A DNA stretch of 53,504 nucleotides, from assembly GCA_021325435.1 (NCBI GenBank), contig JAJPHE010000131.1:1-53504 (forward strand), in the 5' to 3' direction. The position numbers were made by a program, and so were the translations under genes. The notes beneath the pieces are model-generated. The model was given only the letters and a program-made list of their open reading frames with translations, did no database searches and was not told the origin of the DNA. Source of the DNA: Actinomycetota bacterium (GTDB taxonomy: Bacteria; Actinomycetota; Acidimicrobiia; Acidimicrobiales; JAJPHE01). How positions within the stretch are numbered: position 1 is the first letter of the stretch; every line of letters starts with the position of its first letter. Positions 33,739 through 41,455 of this stretch are shown here, in pieces.

Positions 33739-34983
33739 AGGCTCGGCCGTCCCCTCCAACTCCGGCACGTAGGCGGTGAAGCGCGGCATCAGTCGGGCCA
33801 GCAGACCGACTCCCAACATGCTGGCGATGCCACCGGACACCACCGACACCGGGGCTCCAGCGGCGGCGGCGACGGCGCCCGCTTCCACGTCACCGAGTCG
33901 GGGGCCGCCGGTGACCACGGCGATGTGCACGGCGGACAGCCGGCCACGCAGCCCCTCGGGGACGGACAGCTGAAGGATGGTGTTGCGGAACACGGCGGAG
34001 ACGACGTCCGCCGCCCCCGCCAGGGCGAGCAGGGGCAGGGCCAGGGCCAGCCAGGGAGCAAGGCCGAAGCCGGCGATCGCCGCTCCCCACGCCAGCACGG
34101 CCAGCTCCACCGCTCGACCCTGGCGGCGGACGGTGTGCATCCACCCGGTGGTCAAGGCCCCGATCAGGGCACCCAGTCCGGGCGCGGCGTACAGGGCCCC
34201 GACCGCTCCGGCGCCTCCGTGGAAGCGCTCCAGACCCAGGGCGGGGAACAGGGCCCGGGGCATGCCGAACACCATGGCGTTGATGTCGATGAGGAAGTTG
34301 GCCTGCAGCACCTGGCGCCCCCGGAGGAACCGCAGGCCTTCGGCGACCGAGGCCAGCCCCACCCGGGTGCGCTCCCCCGCCGGTTCGAGAGGCTTCATCC
34401 GCCACACGGCCAGCAGCGATACGGCGAAGGTGCCCACGTCGATCCAGAAGACGGCGGTGGCGCCGACGCCGCCGAGGAGCACCCCGGCCACGGCCGGGCC
34501 GGCGACCAGGCCAACCTGGATCAGGATCTGCCACAGGGCGAAGGCGCTGGAGAAGTGGTCGCGCCCGACCAGGTTGGAGATGAGGGCGGTGCGGGCCGGA
34601 GAGTCGATGCCTGACACCCCAGCGGCCACGGCGGTCATGAGGAAGAGCGGCCACAGGGCGGGATGACCGGTGCCGGCGTTGAGGGCGAGCCCGGTGCTGG
34701 TGAGGCCGAGAAGGGTCTGGGTGACCAGGAGAAGGCGGCGCCGGTCGAAGGCGTCGGCCACCGACCCCCCGAGGAGGGAACCGGCCAACAGCGGCGCCAG
34801 CTGGGCCAGGCTGACCAGCCCCACGTCCAGCGACGAGTGGGTGAGCCGGAAGACCTGATAGGGGACGGCGACGACCGTCAGCTGGGTGCCGAGGAACGAG
34901 ACCAGCTGGCCCACCCAGAGCTTGCGGAACTCGGGGAACTGGCGCAGCGGCCCGACATCCACCAACAGCCGCCGGCGGGCCAC
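33736..34983 (-). CDS. MFS transporter (EntS/MFS_3-type exporter)
   Basis: A 415-residue major facilitator with about 12 membrane segments. The N-terminus F-R-K-L-W-V-G-Q-L-V-S-F-L-G-T-Q-L-T and the motif-A-like loop G-S-V-A-D-A-F-D-R-R-R (about 72-82) match the MFS_3/EntS exporter group. These export siderophores, drugs or unknown small molecules; substrate unknown. Start GTG 34983 has TACCCT 8 nt upstream. It lies 15 nt downstream of the 71-aa gene. Confidence 0.87.
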   Translation of the reverse strand: MARRRLLVDVGPLRQFPEFRKLWVGQLVSFLGTQLTVVAVPYQVFRLTHSSLDVGLVSLAQLAPLLAGSLLGGSVADAFDRRRLLLVTQTLLGLTSTGLALNAGTGHPALWPLFLMTAVAAGVSGIDSPARTALISNLVGRDHFSSAFALWQILIQVGLVAGPAVAGVLLGGVGATAVFWIDVGTFAVSLLAVWRMKPLEPAGERTRVGLASVAEGLRFLRGRQVLQANFLIDINAMVFGMPRALFPALGLERFHGGAGAVGALYAAPGLGALIGALTTGWMHTVRRQGRAVELAVLAWGAAIAGFGLAPWLALALPLLALAGAADVVSAVFRNTILQLSVPEGLRGRLSAVHIAVVTGGPRLGDVEAGAVAAAAGAPVSVVSGGIASMLGVGLLARLMPRFTAYVPELEGTAEP

Positions 34984-34991
34984 GGCGGCGC

Positions 34992-34997
34992 AGGGTA
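34992..34997 (-). promoter_or_regulatory. -10 hexamer TACCCT, MFS gene
   Basis: Minus-strand TACCCT lies 8 nt before GTG 34983, just past the stop of the upstream 71-aa gene. Confidence 0.4.
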
Positions 34998-34998
34998 G

Positions 34999-35214
34999 CT
35001 AGGCGACGAGGAACTCTCGCATGGCGGCGTCCATGGCGGCGGCGACAGTGGCGGCGTGCTCCGGGGCCAGGATCTCCGTTTCGGTCACCTGGGCCCGGCC
35101 CCCGACCACGAGGAAGTCGACCCGACCAGCCGGCACGGAGTCGATGCGGGCCACGACCGTTCCGGCGACCATGTCGTCGAAGGCGGCGGTATCGACCCTG
35201 CAGGCGATCGTCAT
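34999..35214 (-). CDS. Small hypothetical protein (71 aa)
   Basis: A 71-residue acidic protein (D-S-V-P-A-G-R-V-D-F-L-V-V-G-G-R-A near 26-42; helical C-terminus). I do not recognise it. A strong ribosome site GGAGGA (35226-35221 on the minus strand) lies 6 nt before ATG 35214, which supports a real gene. It precedes the MFS gene. The upstream gap 35215-35330 shows no gene. Confidence 0.6.
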   Translation of the reverse strand: MTIACRVDTAAFDDMVAGTVVARIDSVPAGRVDFLVVGGRAQVTETEILAPEHAATVAAAMDAAMREFLVA

Positions 35215-35330
35215 GGCGGCTCCTCCACCGATGCTCTGGAAGATGCCTCGACCCCCGCCGACGGATTCTGAAACGGCTCGCTCTGCGTGGTTTCAGTTGT
35301 GACGGAGGGTGGCGACCCTCCGCCGGCGAA

Positions 35331-35492
35331 CTAGGCCCGGCCGCCGGCGTGGGGCTCGGTGGTGCCTCCCCCTGCGTCGGAGCCGGCCTCTTCGGCCTCC
35401 TCCTGCCGCCGGGCGGCGGTCATGCCGAACTTGTGGTCCTGCAGGTCCTTGTCTTCGGGTCGTTCGGTCGGTCGGTCGGCGCTCTGCGTCAT
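35331..35492 (-). CDS. Small hydrophilic protein (53 aa), coupled to the HisKA-like gene
   Basis: A 53-residue, strongly charged protein (E-R-P-E-D-K-D-L-Q-D-H-K-F-G-M-T-A-A-R-R-Q-E-E-A), with a helix-forming centre and a Gly-rich tail; probably flexible. Its ATG at 35492 overlaps the stop of the HisKA-like gene as ATGA, which implies translational coupling. Function unknown. The longer frame upstream is a shadow of that gene. Confidence 0.55.
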   Translation of the reverse strand: MTQSADRPTERPEDKDLQDHKFGMTAARRQEEAEEAGSDAGGGTTEPHAGGRA

Positions 35493-35800
35493 GGATGACG
35501 AGTACCCGCGGCGGCCTCTCCCGATGCGTGGCGGGGCGCCCAGCCCAACCGGTCGAGGAACGCCTCGACCTCCGGAGACATGCCGGCGCTGACGAGGTCG
35601 TGCAGCATGCCGGCGACCAACTCGCCCCGGGTGCGGATCGTCTCGACCATCTGCCGGCGCCGCTCGTCGGGCAGGTCGTCCCAACGGGTGCTCAGGATCT
35701 CGGCGTAGCCGAGGAGCGTCGAGACCGGGCCGAGCAGGCCGTGGGCGACCACAGCGAGCAAGGCACTCTCCTGCCGCTCATGTTCGGCCATGGCGGTCAC
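35489..35800 (-). CDS. Stand-alone HisKA-like dimerisation protein (103 aa)
   Basis: A 103-residue helical protein whose L-L-A-V-V-A-H-G-L-L-G-P-V-S-T-L-L-G-Y-A-E-I-L (about 15-37) matches the H-box helix of sensor histidine kinases, with H followed by G-L rather than E-L-R. There is no ATP-binding domain in the rest of the gene or next door. It may be a phosphotransfer/dimerisation module or a decoy. Start GTG 35800 or ATG 35791. Its stop overlaps the 53-aa gene start. Confidence 0.6.
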   Translation of the reverse strand: MTAMAEHERQESALLAVVAHGLLGPVSTLLGYAEILSTRWDDLPDERRRQMVETIRTRGELVAGMLHDLVSAGMSPEVEAFLDRLGWAPRHASGEAAAGTRHP

Positions 35801-35877
35801 CCCCCCGAGCCCGTCGAGCCAGGGTCCGCCCGACTGGGGATCGGAGTCAATAGCCCGGCCTCACTAGTGCGCCGGGC

Positions 35878-35883
35878 TACCGT
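35878..35883 (+). promoter_or_regulatory. -10 hexamer TACCGT upstream of GTG 35892
   Basis: TACCGT ends 8 nt before GTG 35892. That GTG opens a frame that stops at TGA 35916-35918, overlapping the GTG of the thioesterase gene. Confidence 0.4.
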
Positions 35884-35891
35884 GCCCGCTC

Positions 35892-35918
35892 GTGACCGAC
35901 CCCCAGCCCGGCCGGTGA
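35892..35918 (+). CDS. Possible 8-codon leaderless mini-ORF overlapping the thioesterase start
   Basis: GTG 35892 to TGA 35918 encodes V-T-D-P-Q-P-G-R. Its TGA overlaps GTG 35915 (GTGA), so it could feed ribosomes to the thioesterase gene. The alternative is a missing C in the run 35900-35904: one more C would fuse the two and give V-T-D-P-P-A-R-P-V-S-E-L. Confidence 0.35.
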   Translation: MTDPQPGR

Positions 35919-36706
35919 GCGAGCTCGACGACGACACCGCCCTCGAGCCGGTCGGCGAGGGGGCATGGGAGGGACGGGTGACCGACCGGTGGAGCATCGG
36001 CGCCGGGCCCAACGGTGGCTACATCGCCGCCATCCTGACCCGGGCGCTGATGGCCGACTCGCCCTTTCCGCAACCGCTCACCATGACGGTGCACTACATG
36101 ACGCGGCCGTCCCCCGGTCCGGCCCGGTTGACCGTCGAGCGGCTGCGCCAGGGCAGGTCCCACGCCACCCTGCTCGTGCGCATGGCGCAGGGGGGCCCGG
36201 TGGCCGTGGCCCTGGCCACGACCGGCCGGTACCGCCCGGACGAGCCGGTCAGCCTCCAGTCCGAGGCGCCCGCCTACCCGCCTCCGGAGGAGTGCATCAG
36301 CGGCAAGGGCCCCTCGATCGCCGGGCTGACCTTCCGCGACCGATTCGCCACCCGCGTCGGGTCTCCGGATGACCTGGCCTTCCTGCGGACGTCACCGGGG
36401 CCGGCCCAGACCGGTGGCTGGAGCCGGCTGGCCGACGGACGGCCGGTCGACCAGATCGCCGTGCCGTTGCTCATGGACTCGTGGCCTCCGGCCATGTTCT
36501 CGACCTTCCTCGGAGGCAACGCCCCCACCATCGAGCTCACCGTGCACTGGCGGGCCGAGCCGCGCACCGACTGGCACCTGCTGTTGTTCCGGTCGCGCTT
36601 CCTCGCCGGGGGCTATGTCGAAGAGGACGGGGAGATGTGGGACGAGGACGGCCGGCTGGTCGCCCAGAGCCGCCAGCTGGCCCGGTTCGTGCCCCCCACC
36701 TTCTGA
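35915..36706 (+). CDS. Acyl-CoA thioesterase-like protein (4HBT_3, double hot-dog)
   Basis: A 263-residue double-hot-dog thioesterase-family protein. W-S-I-G-A-G-P-N-G-G-Y-I-A-A-I-L-T-R-A-L (about 27-46) is the first hot-dog helix with its G-G-Y turn, followed by H-Y-M-T-R-P near 61-66, and I-E-L-T-V-H-W-R and L-V-A-Q-S-R-Q-L-A-R in the second fold. These proteins hydrolyse acyl-CoA. The start is uncertain: GTG 35915 as given, or GTG 35892 if a C is missing from the run at 35900-35904. The upstream frame from 35309 is a shadow. Confidence 0.83.
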   Translation: MSELDDDTALEPVGEGAWEGRVTDRWSIGAGPNGGYIAAILTRALMADSPFPQPLTMTVHYMTRPSPGPARLTVERLRQGRSHATLLVRMAQGGPVAVALATTGRYRPDEPVSLQSEAPAYPPPEECISGKGPSIAGLTFRDRFATRVGSPDDLAFLRTSPGPAQTGGWSRLADGRPVDQIAVPLLMDSWPPAMFSTFLGGNAPTIELTVHWRAEPRTDWHLLLFRSRFLAGGYVEEDGEMWDEDGRLVAQSRQLARFVPPTF

Positions 36707-36727
36707 TCGCAGCCTTCTGATCGGCGT

Positions 36728-38008
36728 TCAGGAGGCGGCCAAGCGGGCCTCGACCAGCTCCTCCATCGACCATCGGGGCTTGATCCGGGCGACCAGGCCG
36801 GTCTGGACGATGAGCACCCGGCCGACCATCACCAGCTCCCCGGGTATGCGGACCACCGGGTCCTCGCGGGCGGCGGCCACCAGCCGGCCCCACGCCGCCT
36901 GCCGGTCCTCCTCGCGTCCTTCGAACTCGAACAGGCTGGCCCAGGCGGTGAGGGAGGCGAGGTCGCCGGAGCGAGTCCGAAAGCCCAGCTCGTCGAGGGC
37001 CTCGACGCTGGCGGTCAGGTCCCCGTCGATGCCGGACCGGTACAGCTTGCGCAGGGCCAGGCGGGTCTGCTCGGTGAGGGCGGCGCAGGCGCCGAAGTCG
37101 ACGACGCCCAGCCGGACGGGCCCGTCGCCGTGCTGGAGAAGGAAGTTGCCCGGGTGGGGATCGGCGTGGAGGAACCCGTCGACCAGCAGCTGCTTGAGGT
37201 AGGAGTCGATGAGGATCCGCACCGCTTCCTCGGCGGTGTCGTGGTCGACCCGCCGCAGGGCCCGGGCCAGGTTCTCCCCTTGGATCCAATCCATCACCAG
37301 CACCCGGGCGCTGCAGAGGTCGGGGTGGACCGACGGGACCACCACCGCTTCCTCGCCGGCGAAGTTGGCTCGGAAGCGCTCGATGTTGGCCGCCTCCGCC
37401 GCGTAATCGATCTCTTCGAGGATCGACTCCTCCAAGGCGGTGGCCACCGTCGGAAGCCCCGGAACCCGAGAGCCGAGGAGCCGGTCGACGAGGAGGAGGA
37501 TCCGTTTGGTGTCCTTCATCTCCTCCGGCACGATCTCGGCCACCCGCGGGTACTGGACCTTCACGGCCACGGCCCGTCCGTCTCCGCGCACCGCCCGGTG
37601 CACCTGGGCCAGCGAGGCGGCCGAAGCCGACTCGGCGTCGAAGTGGGAGAAGATCCCCTCGAGGGGGCCGAGGTCGCGCTCGACGATGCGGCGGATCACC
37701 GAGGCCGGGGCGGGCGGCACCCGGTCCTGCAGCTTGGACAGCTCGCGCACGTAGGCCTCGGGCAACAGGTCAGGCCGGGAGGAGGCGAACTGGCCGAGCT
37801 TGAGGAACCCGCCTCGCAGATGGACGGCGCGTCGGTAGAGGTCGCGGGCACCGGCCTCGTGAGCGGCGGCGATCTGGTGGTGACGGCGACGACCAGAGGC
37901 CAGTCGGGCCAGGCCGTAGCGTCCTGCCACCCGGCCGGCGGTGGCGTAGAGCTCGACCCGGCGGGAGTTGCGGGTGCCGGGCAGGCCCCAGTCCGCTCCG
38001 TCGCTCAT
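36728..38008 (-). CDS. ABC1/UbiB-family atypical kinase
   Basis: A 426-residue UbiB/COQ8-family protein. The N-terminal K-L-G-Q-F-A-S-S-R-P-D-L-L-P (KxGQ motif) is the inhibitory signature; A-V-K-V-Q-Y-P holds the ATP-binding Lys; H-A-D-P-H-P-G-N-F is the catalytic loop and V-D-F-G-A the metal-binding DFG. Relatives support quinone or lipid homeostasis; targets are unknown. ATG 38008 overlaps the stop of the upstream gene as ATGA; the longer frame is a shadow. Confidence 0.88.
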   Translation of the reverse strand: MSDGADWGLPGTRNSRRVELYATAGRVAGRYGLARLASGRRRHHQIAAAHEAGARDLYRRAVHLRGGFLKLGQFASSRPDLLPEAYVRELSKLQDRVPPAPASVIRRIVERDLGPLEGIFSHFDAESASAASLAQVHRAVRGDGRAVAVKVQYPRVAEIVPEEMKDTKRILLLVDRLLGSRVPGLPTVATALEESILEEIDYAAEAANIERFRANFAGEEAVVVPSVHPDLCSARVLVMDWIQGENLARALRRVDHDTAEEAVRILIDSYLKQLLVDGFLHADPHPGNFLLQHGDGPVRLGVVDFGACAALTEQTRLALRKLYRSGIDGDLTASVEALDELGFRTRSGDLASLTAWASLFEFEGREEDRQAAWGRLVAAAREDPVVRIPGELVMVGRVLIVQTGLVARIKPRWSMEELVEARLAAS

Positions 38009-38997
38009 TCGGCCGCCTCGCGGTAGGGGTCCCAAGCCGGGGGCGGATCGGAGCTGAGGAAACCGACCACGGCGGACCGCACGGCGTCGGGGTCGAGCCT
38101 GCTCTCCCCCGTGGGAGCCATCCGGGCCACGGTGGCGCCCACCCCGTTGAACTCCCACCGGCAAGCGTCGGCCGCGCTCAGCTCGTCGGCCAAGGCGGTG
38201 AGATCCACGCGAGGGCGGGGCCGTCGGCTCATCAGCCGCACCCAGGTCTCGTAACGCTGGCGCAGCTCGTAGCGGCCGGGTGACAAGGTGAGGATGCGCG
38301 ACATGGCGGTGGAGTTGTGCACGGCTATCGGATGGCAGGGCGTGGGCAGCTGACGGGTGAACTGGCTGGCCGGCCGCCAGGGCGCCCCGCTGGTGACCAC
38401 GGCCAGGTCGAGGGCGGGGAGCTCATCGATGACCGTGACCCCGGAGGCGATGTCGTGCTCGCTGTCCTCGAGGAACCGGTCCTCGTCCTCCCACAGGGAG
38501 CGGTAGGCGTCGGGACGGTCGATCATGTCGGCCAGCCGGCGGAGGACCTCCTCGTGCAGTAGCCCGTCGAGGGCGGGGTTGGCCGCCCCGAGGTGCAGGG
38601 GGCTGCGGGCGGGGTCGGCGTAGGCGGCGATGGCGAACGAGATGCGGGCCGCCTCGCGCCACGTGCAGGTGGAGAAGTCGCCGGCGGCGGCCACCTCGAT
38701 GAGTCGGTGACGACGCCGGAGGGCGGCGTCAGGATCGGTCAGCACGAAGACGGTGACGGCGCCGTCCTGGTCGAAGTGGTCGCTGGTGACCGCCTCGGCC
38801 GGCGGCCAGCGACGCCGGCTGGCCAGGTAGCGAAAGGCGATTTCGGCCGACAGGTCGGCCCGCAGGGGGACGGGGGTGGGGCTGGCCGGCCAGTGCGACA
38901 AGGTGAGCACGGTCGACCCCAGCGGGGCCCCGTCGGCCATGACATTGGGGACGTCCCCCGCCAGGGCGTGAGGCACGAATGGGAGAGCGGCCCGCAC
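38005..38997 (-). CDS. Conserved actinobacterial protein, DUF6687-like
   Basis: A 330-residue soluble protein. The opening L-P-F-V-P-H-A-L-A-G-D-V-P-N-V-M-A-D-G...T-V-L-T-L-S-H-W-P-x-S-x-T-P and D-H-F-D-Q-D-G (about 73-79) recall the DUF6687 family and, loosely, DHH-type metal sites; the name is from memory. Function unknown. Start GTG 38997, 19 nt after the pterin dehydratase stop. The ATGA overlap with the UbiB gene suggests related roles. Confidence 0.75.
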   Translation of the reverse strand: MRAALPFVPHALAGDVPNVMADGAPLGSTVLTLSHWPASPTPVPLRADLSAEIAFRYLASRRRWPPAEAVTSDHFDQDGAVTVFVLTDPDAALRRRHRLIEVAAAGDFSTCTWREAARISFAIAAYADPARSPLHLGAANPALDGLLHEEVLRRLADMIDRPDAYRSLWEDEDRFLEDSEHDIASGVTVIDELPALDLAVVTSGAPWRPASQFTRQLPTPCHPIAVHNSTAMSRILTLSPGRYELRQRYETWVRLMSRRPRPRVDLTALADELSAADACRWEFNGVGATVARMAPTGESRLDPDAVRSAVVGFLSSDPPPAWDPYREAAE

Positions 38998-39016
38998 CCG
39001 CCGGCGCAGCAGCAGC

Positions 39017-39295
39017 TCAGCCGATCCCGTCTATCCGGCGGGCGAGGTCGAGGTCGGCACCGGTGATGCCGCCGGCGGAGTGGGTGGAGAGGGCCAGGCC
39101 CACCGTGTTCCACGAGATCGAGATGTCCGGGTGGTGTCCGGCCGCCTCGGCCACCCGGGCCACCTCGTTGACGAACGACATCGCATCGGCGAAGTCGCGT
39201 CGCTGCACCGTCTTCACCAACTCGTCGCCCCGGCGCTCCCACTCGAGCCCGGCGATGCCCTGCTCGATGGCGTCGTCGCTGAGCAGTCCGGCCAC
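39017..39295 (-). CDS. Pterin-4a-carbinolamine dehydratase
   Basis: A 92-residue PCD/DCoH-family enzyme, which dehydrates 4a-hydroxytetrahydrobiopterin or an equivalent pterin. The active-site block A-G-H-H-P-D-I-S-I-S-W-N is intact and the length is normal. Start: GTG 39295 has TAGCGT 7 nt upstream; GTG 39304 adds three residues. No aromatic amino-acid hydroxylase is nearby, so the pterin partner is open. Confidence 0.88.
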   Translation of the reverse strand: MAGLLSDDAIEQGIAGLEWERRGDELVKTVQRRDFADAMSFVNEVARVAEAAGHHPDISISWNTVGLALSTHSAGGITGADLDLARRIDGIG

Positions 39296-39302
39296 CGCCG
39301 CC

Positions 39303-39308
39303 ACGCTA
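39303..39308 (-). promoter_or_regulatory. -10 hexamer TAGCGT formed partly by the upstream stop codon (PCD promoter)
   Basis: The TAG at 39308-39306 is the stop codon of the Gfo/Idh/MocA gene and also the first half of TAGCGT, 7 nt before GTG 39295. Confidence 0.45.
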
Positions 39309-40358
39309 CCCGGGCCCGGGGTCCCCACCCCCGAGTGGTACCGGGACGCCGCCCTCCCCCGCCGACCGGTACATGGCGTCGACCACCTCGTGGGCGGCCA
39401 GGGCGGTGGAGAAGTCGGGGGCGGCCGGGACCCCCGACCGGGCGGCGCGCACGAAGCTCCCATCGGGGTTGCCCGGCCCGGCGTAGCCCCCCGAGTCGAT
39501 CGGTCCGGCCCGCTGTGCCAGTGCCCCCCCTTCGAGGCGGCCCTCGGAGCCGTCGGCGCGGGTCCAGCAGACCGGACCCCACCAGTCCCCTTCGACGCAG
39601 CACCACGCCCGCTCGCAGAACACCTCGATCCGTCGCAGGCTGGGACGAGCGGTCACGTCGTGCCACACCGAGGTCAGGGTGCCGACGGCGCCGCCGGCGA
39701 ATCCGATCAGGGCCGCCACTGAGTCTTCGATTCCCTCGATGCCGTGGAAGCCGGCCGACAGGGCCTGCACCCGGGACGGTTGGCCCACCAGCCAGGACAG
39801 CACGTCGACGTCGTGAATGGAGTGCTCGAGGAGGGTGCCGGCCCCCGCCTTGGTGACGTCGCCCCGCCACGTCGAGGCGTACGAGCCCTGGATGGGGATG
39901 AACTGGTCGTCGCGGAACACGACACTCATCACCCGGCCGCTGGCCGGGTCGTCGATGATGCTCTTCGCCGCCAGCAGGGCCGGGGAGGAGCGCAGCACCA
40001 GGCCGACCTGGTTGGTGACTCCGGCGGAGCGGACGGTGTCGGCCATGGCCCGGGTCGAGGCCAGGTCGACCGAAAGCGGCTTCTCGCAGAACACCGCCAG
40101 TCCCCGCTGGGCGGCCGCCTCGACCAGCCGGCGGTGCTCGGCGGTCCAGGTGCACACGTAGACCGCCTCGCTGCTGTCGAGCACCTCGTCCTCGGAGGCG
40201 TACAACGGCGCCCCGCTGGCGGCGGAGAACGCCTCGGCCCGAGCCGGGTCGGGGTCGTACACACCCGCCCACACCACGTCCTCACCCGAGCGCCGCAACG
40301 ACTTCGAGTGATAGGTGGCGATGAGGCCGGCACCGAGGAATCCCACCCGCAGGCTCAC
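39306..40358 (-). CDS. Gfo/Idh/MocA-family oxidoreductase
   Basis: A 350-residue NAD(P)-dependent sugar/inositol dehydrogenase-like protein. The Rossmann motif is G-F-L-G-A-G-L-I-A (about 6-14), the E-K-P catalytic Lys motif is in F-C-E-K-P-L-S-V-D, and H-S-I-H-D-V-D-V-L (about 178-186) lines the active site. The substrate is unknown. Its GTG start overlaps the acylphosphatase stop (GTGA). Confidence 0.9.
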   Translation of the reverse strand: MSLRVGFLGAGLIATYHSKSLRRSGEDVVWAGVYDPDPARAEAFSAASGAPLYASEDEVLDSSEAVYVCTWTAEHRRLVEAAAQRGLAVFCEKPLSVDLASTRAMADTVRSAGVTNQVGLVLRSSPALLAAKSIIDDPASGRVMSVVFRDDQFIPIQGSYASTWRGDVTKAGAGTLLEHSIHDVDVLSWLVGQPSRVQALSAGFHGIEGIEDSVAALIGFAGGAVGTLTSVWHDVTARPSLRRIEVFCERAWCCVEGDWWGPVCWTRADGSEGRLEGGALAQRAGPIDSGGYAGPGNPDGSFVRAARSGVPAAPDFSTALAAHEVVDAMYRSAGEGGVPVPLGGGDPGPG

Positions 40359-40624
40359 CGGACGCGGAACCCCGGCTCACCCTGCGGTTGCTCCTCGACC
40401 AGCTCGACGTCGGTCACCTCGGCCCACGGCGGTCCGTGCCGGCACCACTCGACCATGGCGGACACGGCGTCGGCGGCGCCCTCGAAGACGGCCTCCACCG
40501 CGCCGTCGGACAGGTTGCGCACCCAGCCGGCGACCCCCTGCCGGTCCGCCTGGTGGCGGCATGTCTCGCGGAAGCCCACCCCCTGGACCGTGCCCCGTAC
40601 GGTCACCTTCATCCGCGTCGCCAC
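40355..40624 (-). CDS. Acylphosphatase
   Basis: An 89-residue acylphosphatase that hydrolyses carboxyl-phosphate anhydrides. The signature V-R-G-T-V-Q-G-V-G-F-R (about 9-19) with catalytic Arg and G-W-V-R-N with catalytic Asn (about 33-37) are both intact. The GTG start lies 9 nt after the ABC permease stop, and a -10-like TAAGAC includes that stop codon. Confidence 0.92.
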   Translation of the reverse strand: MATRMKVTVRGTVQGVGFRETCRHQADRQGVAGWVRNLSDGAVEAVFEGAADAVSAMVEWCRHGPPWAEVTDVELVEEQPQGEPGFRVR

Positions 40625-40630
40625 CCGAGA

Positions 40631-40636
40631 GTCTTA
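40631..40636 (-). promoter_or_regulatory. -10-like TAAGAC formed partly by the permease stop codon (acylphosphatase promoter)
   Basis: TAA 40636-40634 ends the ABC permease gene and begins TAAGAC, 6 nt before GTG 40624. The last base is C, not T. Confidence 0.3.
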
Positions 40637-41455
40637 GCGCAGGATCAGGCGGCCCAGTCGGGCCCCGGCCACCCACAGACCCACCGTCCCCATGACGGCC
40701 AGGTAGGCGGCGTGACCGAGCATGGCCCAGTTGGGCCCCCCGAGGTCGAGGCCCCGGATGAGGGCGACTCCCTGGTAGAGGGGCGTGATCCGAACCAGCA
40801 GTCGCAGCGGACCCGGGTAGGTGGTGAGGGGATAGAACGTGGCCGAGAAGAGGAACAGCGGCATCAGCGTCATGTTGATGAAGTCGAAGTCCTGCCAGCT
40901 GCGCATGAAGGTGGTGGCGGCCATGCCGGCGCCGGCGAAGGCGAACCCGACCAGCACCGCGGCCGGCAGGGCGAACACCGCCCAGCCCGAGGCGACCAGG
41001 CCCATGGCCGCCTGGATGACGATGAACACCGTCGAATAGGCGGTCCCCCGCATCATCGCCCAGCCGATCTCGCCCAACGCCACGTCGGGCACCCCAAGCG
41101 GGGTGGCCAGCACCGCCTCGTACACCTTGGCGAACTTCAGCTTGAAGAACACACCGAAGGTGCTGTCCATCACCGCTCCGTTCATGGCCGAGGTGGCCAT
41201 GAGGGCAGGGGCGGCGAACATCGTGTACGAGATGGGCCGGCCCCCGGGCCCGGCCACGGCGCCCGCCAGCTTGGAGAGGCCGATGCTGATCGACCACAGA
41301 TAGAAGAGCGGCTCGAACACCCCGGACACGACCATGAGCCACACCCGGCGGTAGACGAGGGCGTTGCGCTCGATCAGGCGCCCGGCCCGACCCGAGCCCA
41401 GCACCCAGACCGGCAGAACCCGGGCCGAGAGGGCGGCGGTGTCCGTCGCCGTCAC
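40634..41455 (-). CDS. ABC-2-type exporter permease (second of pair)
   Basis: A 273-residue ABC-2 permease with about six membrane segments (F-E-P-L-F-Y-L-W-S-I near 44-53; M-F-A-A-P-A-L-M-A-T-S-A-M; L-F-L-F-S-A-T-F-Y-P-L). The style matches NodJ/DrrB exporters of drugs or lipids. It is probably a heterodimer partner of the neighbouring permease. GTG 41455 overlaps that gene's stop as GTGA. Cargo unknown. Confidence 0.86.
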   Translation of the reverse strand: MTATDTAALSARVLPVWVLGSGRAGRLIERNALVYRRVWLMVVSGVFEPLFYLWSISIGLSKLAGAVAGPGGRPISYTMFAAPALMATSAMNGAVMDSTFGVFFKLKFAKVYEAVLATPLGVPDVALGEIGWAMMRGTAYSTVFIVIQAAMGLVASGWAVFALPAAVLVGFAFAGAGMAATTFMRSWQDFDFINMTLMPLFLFSATFYPLTTYPGPLRLLVRITPLYQGVALIRGLDLGGPNWAMLGHAAYLAVMGTVGLWVAGARLGRLILR

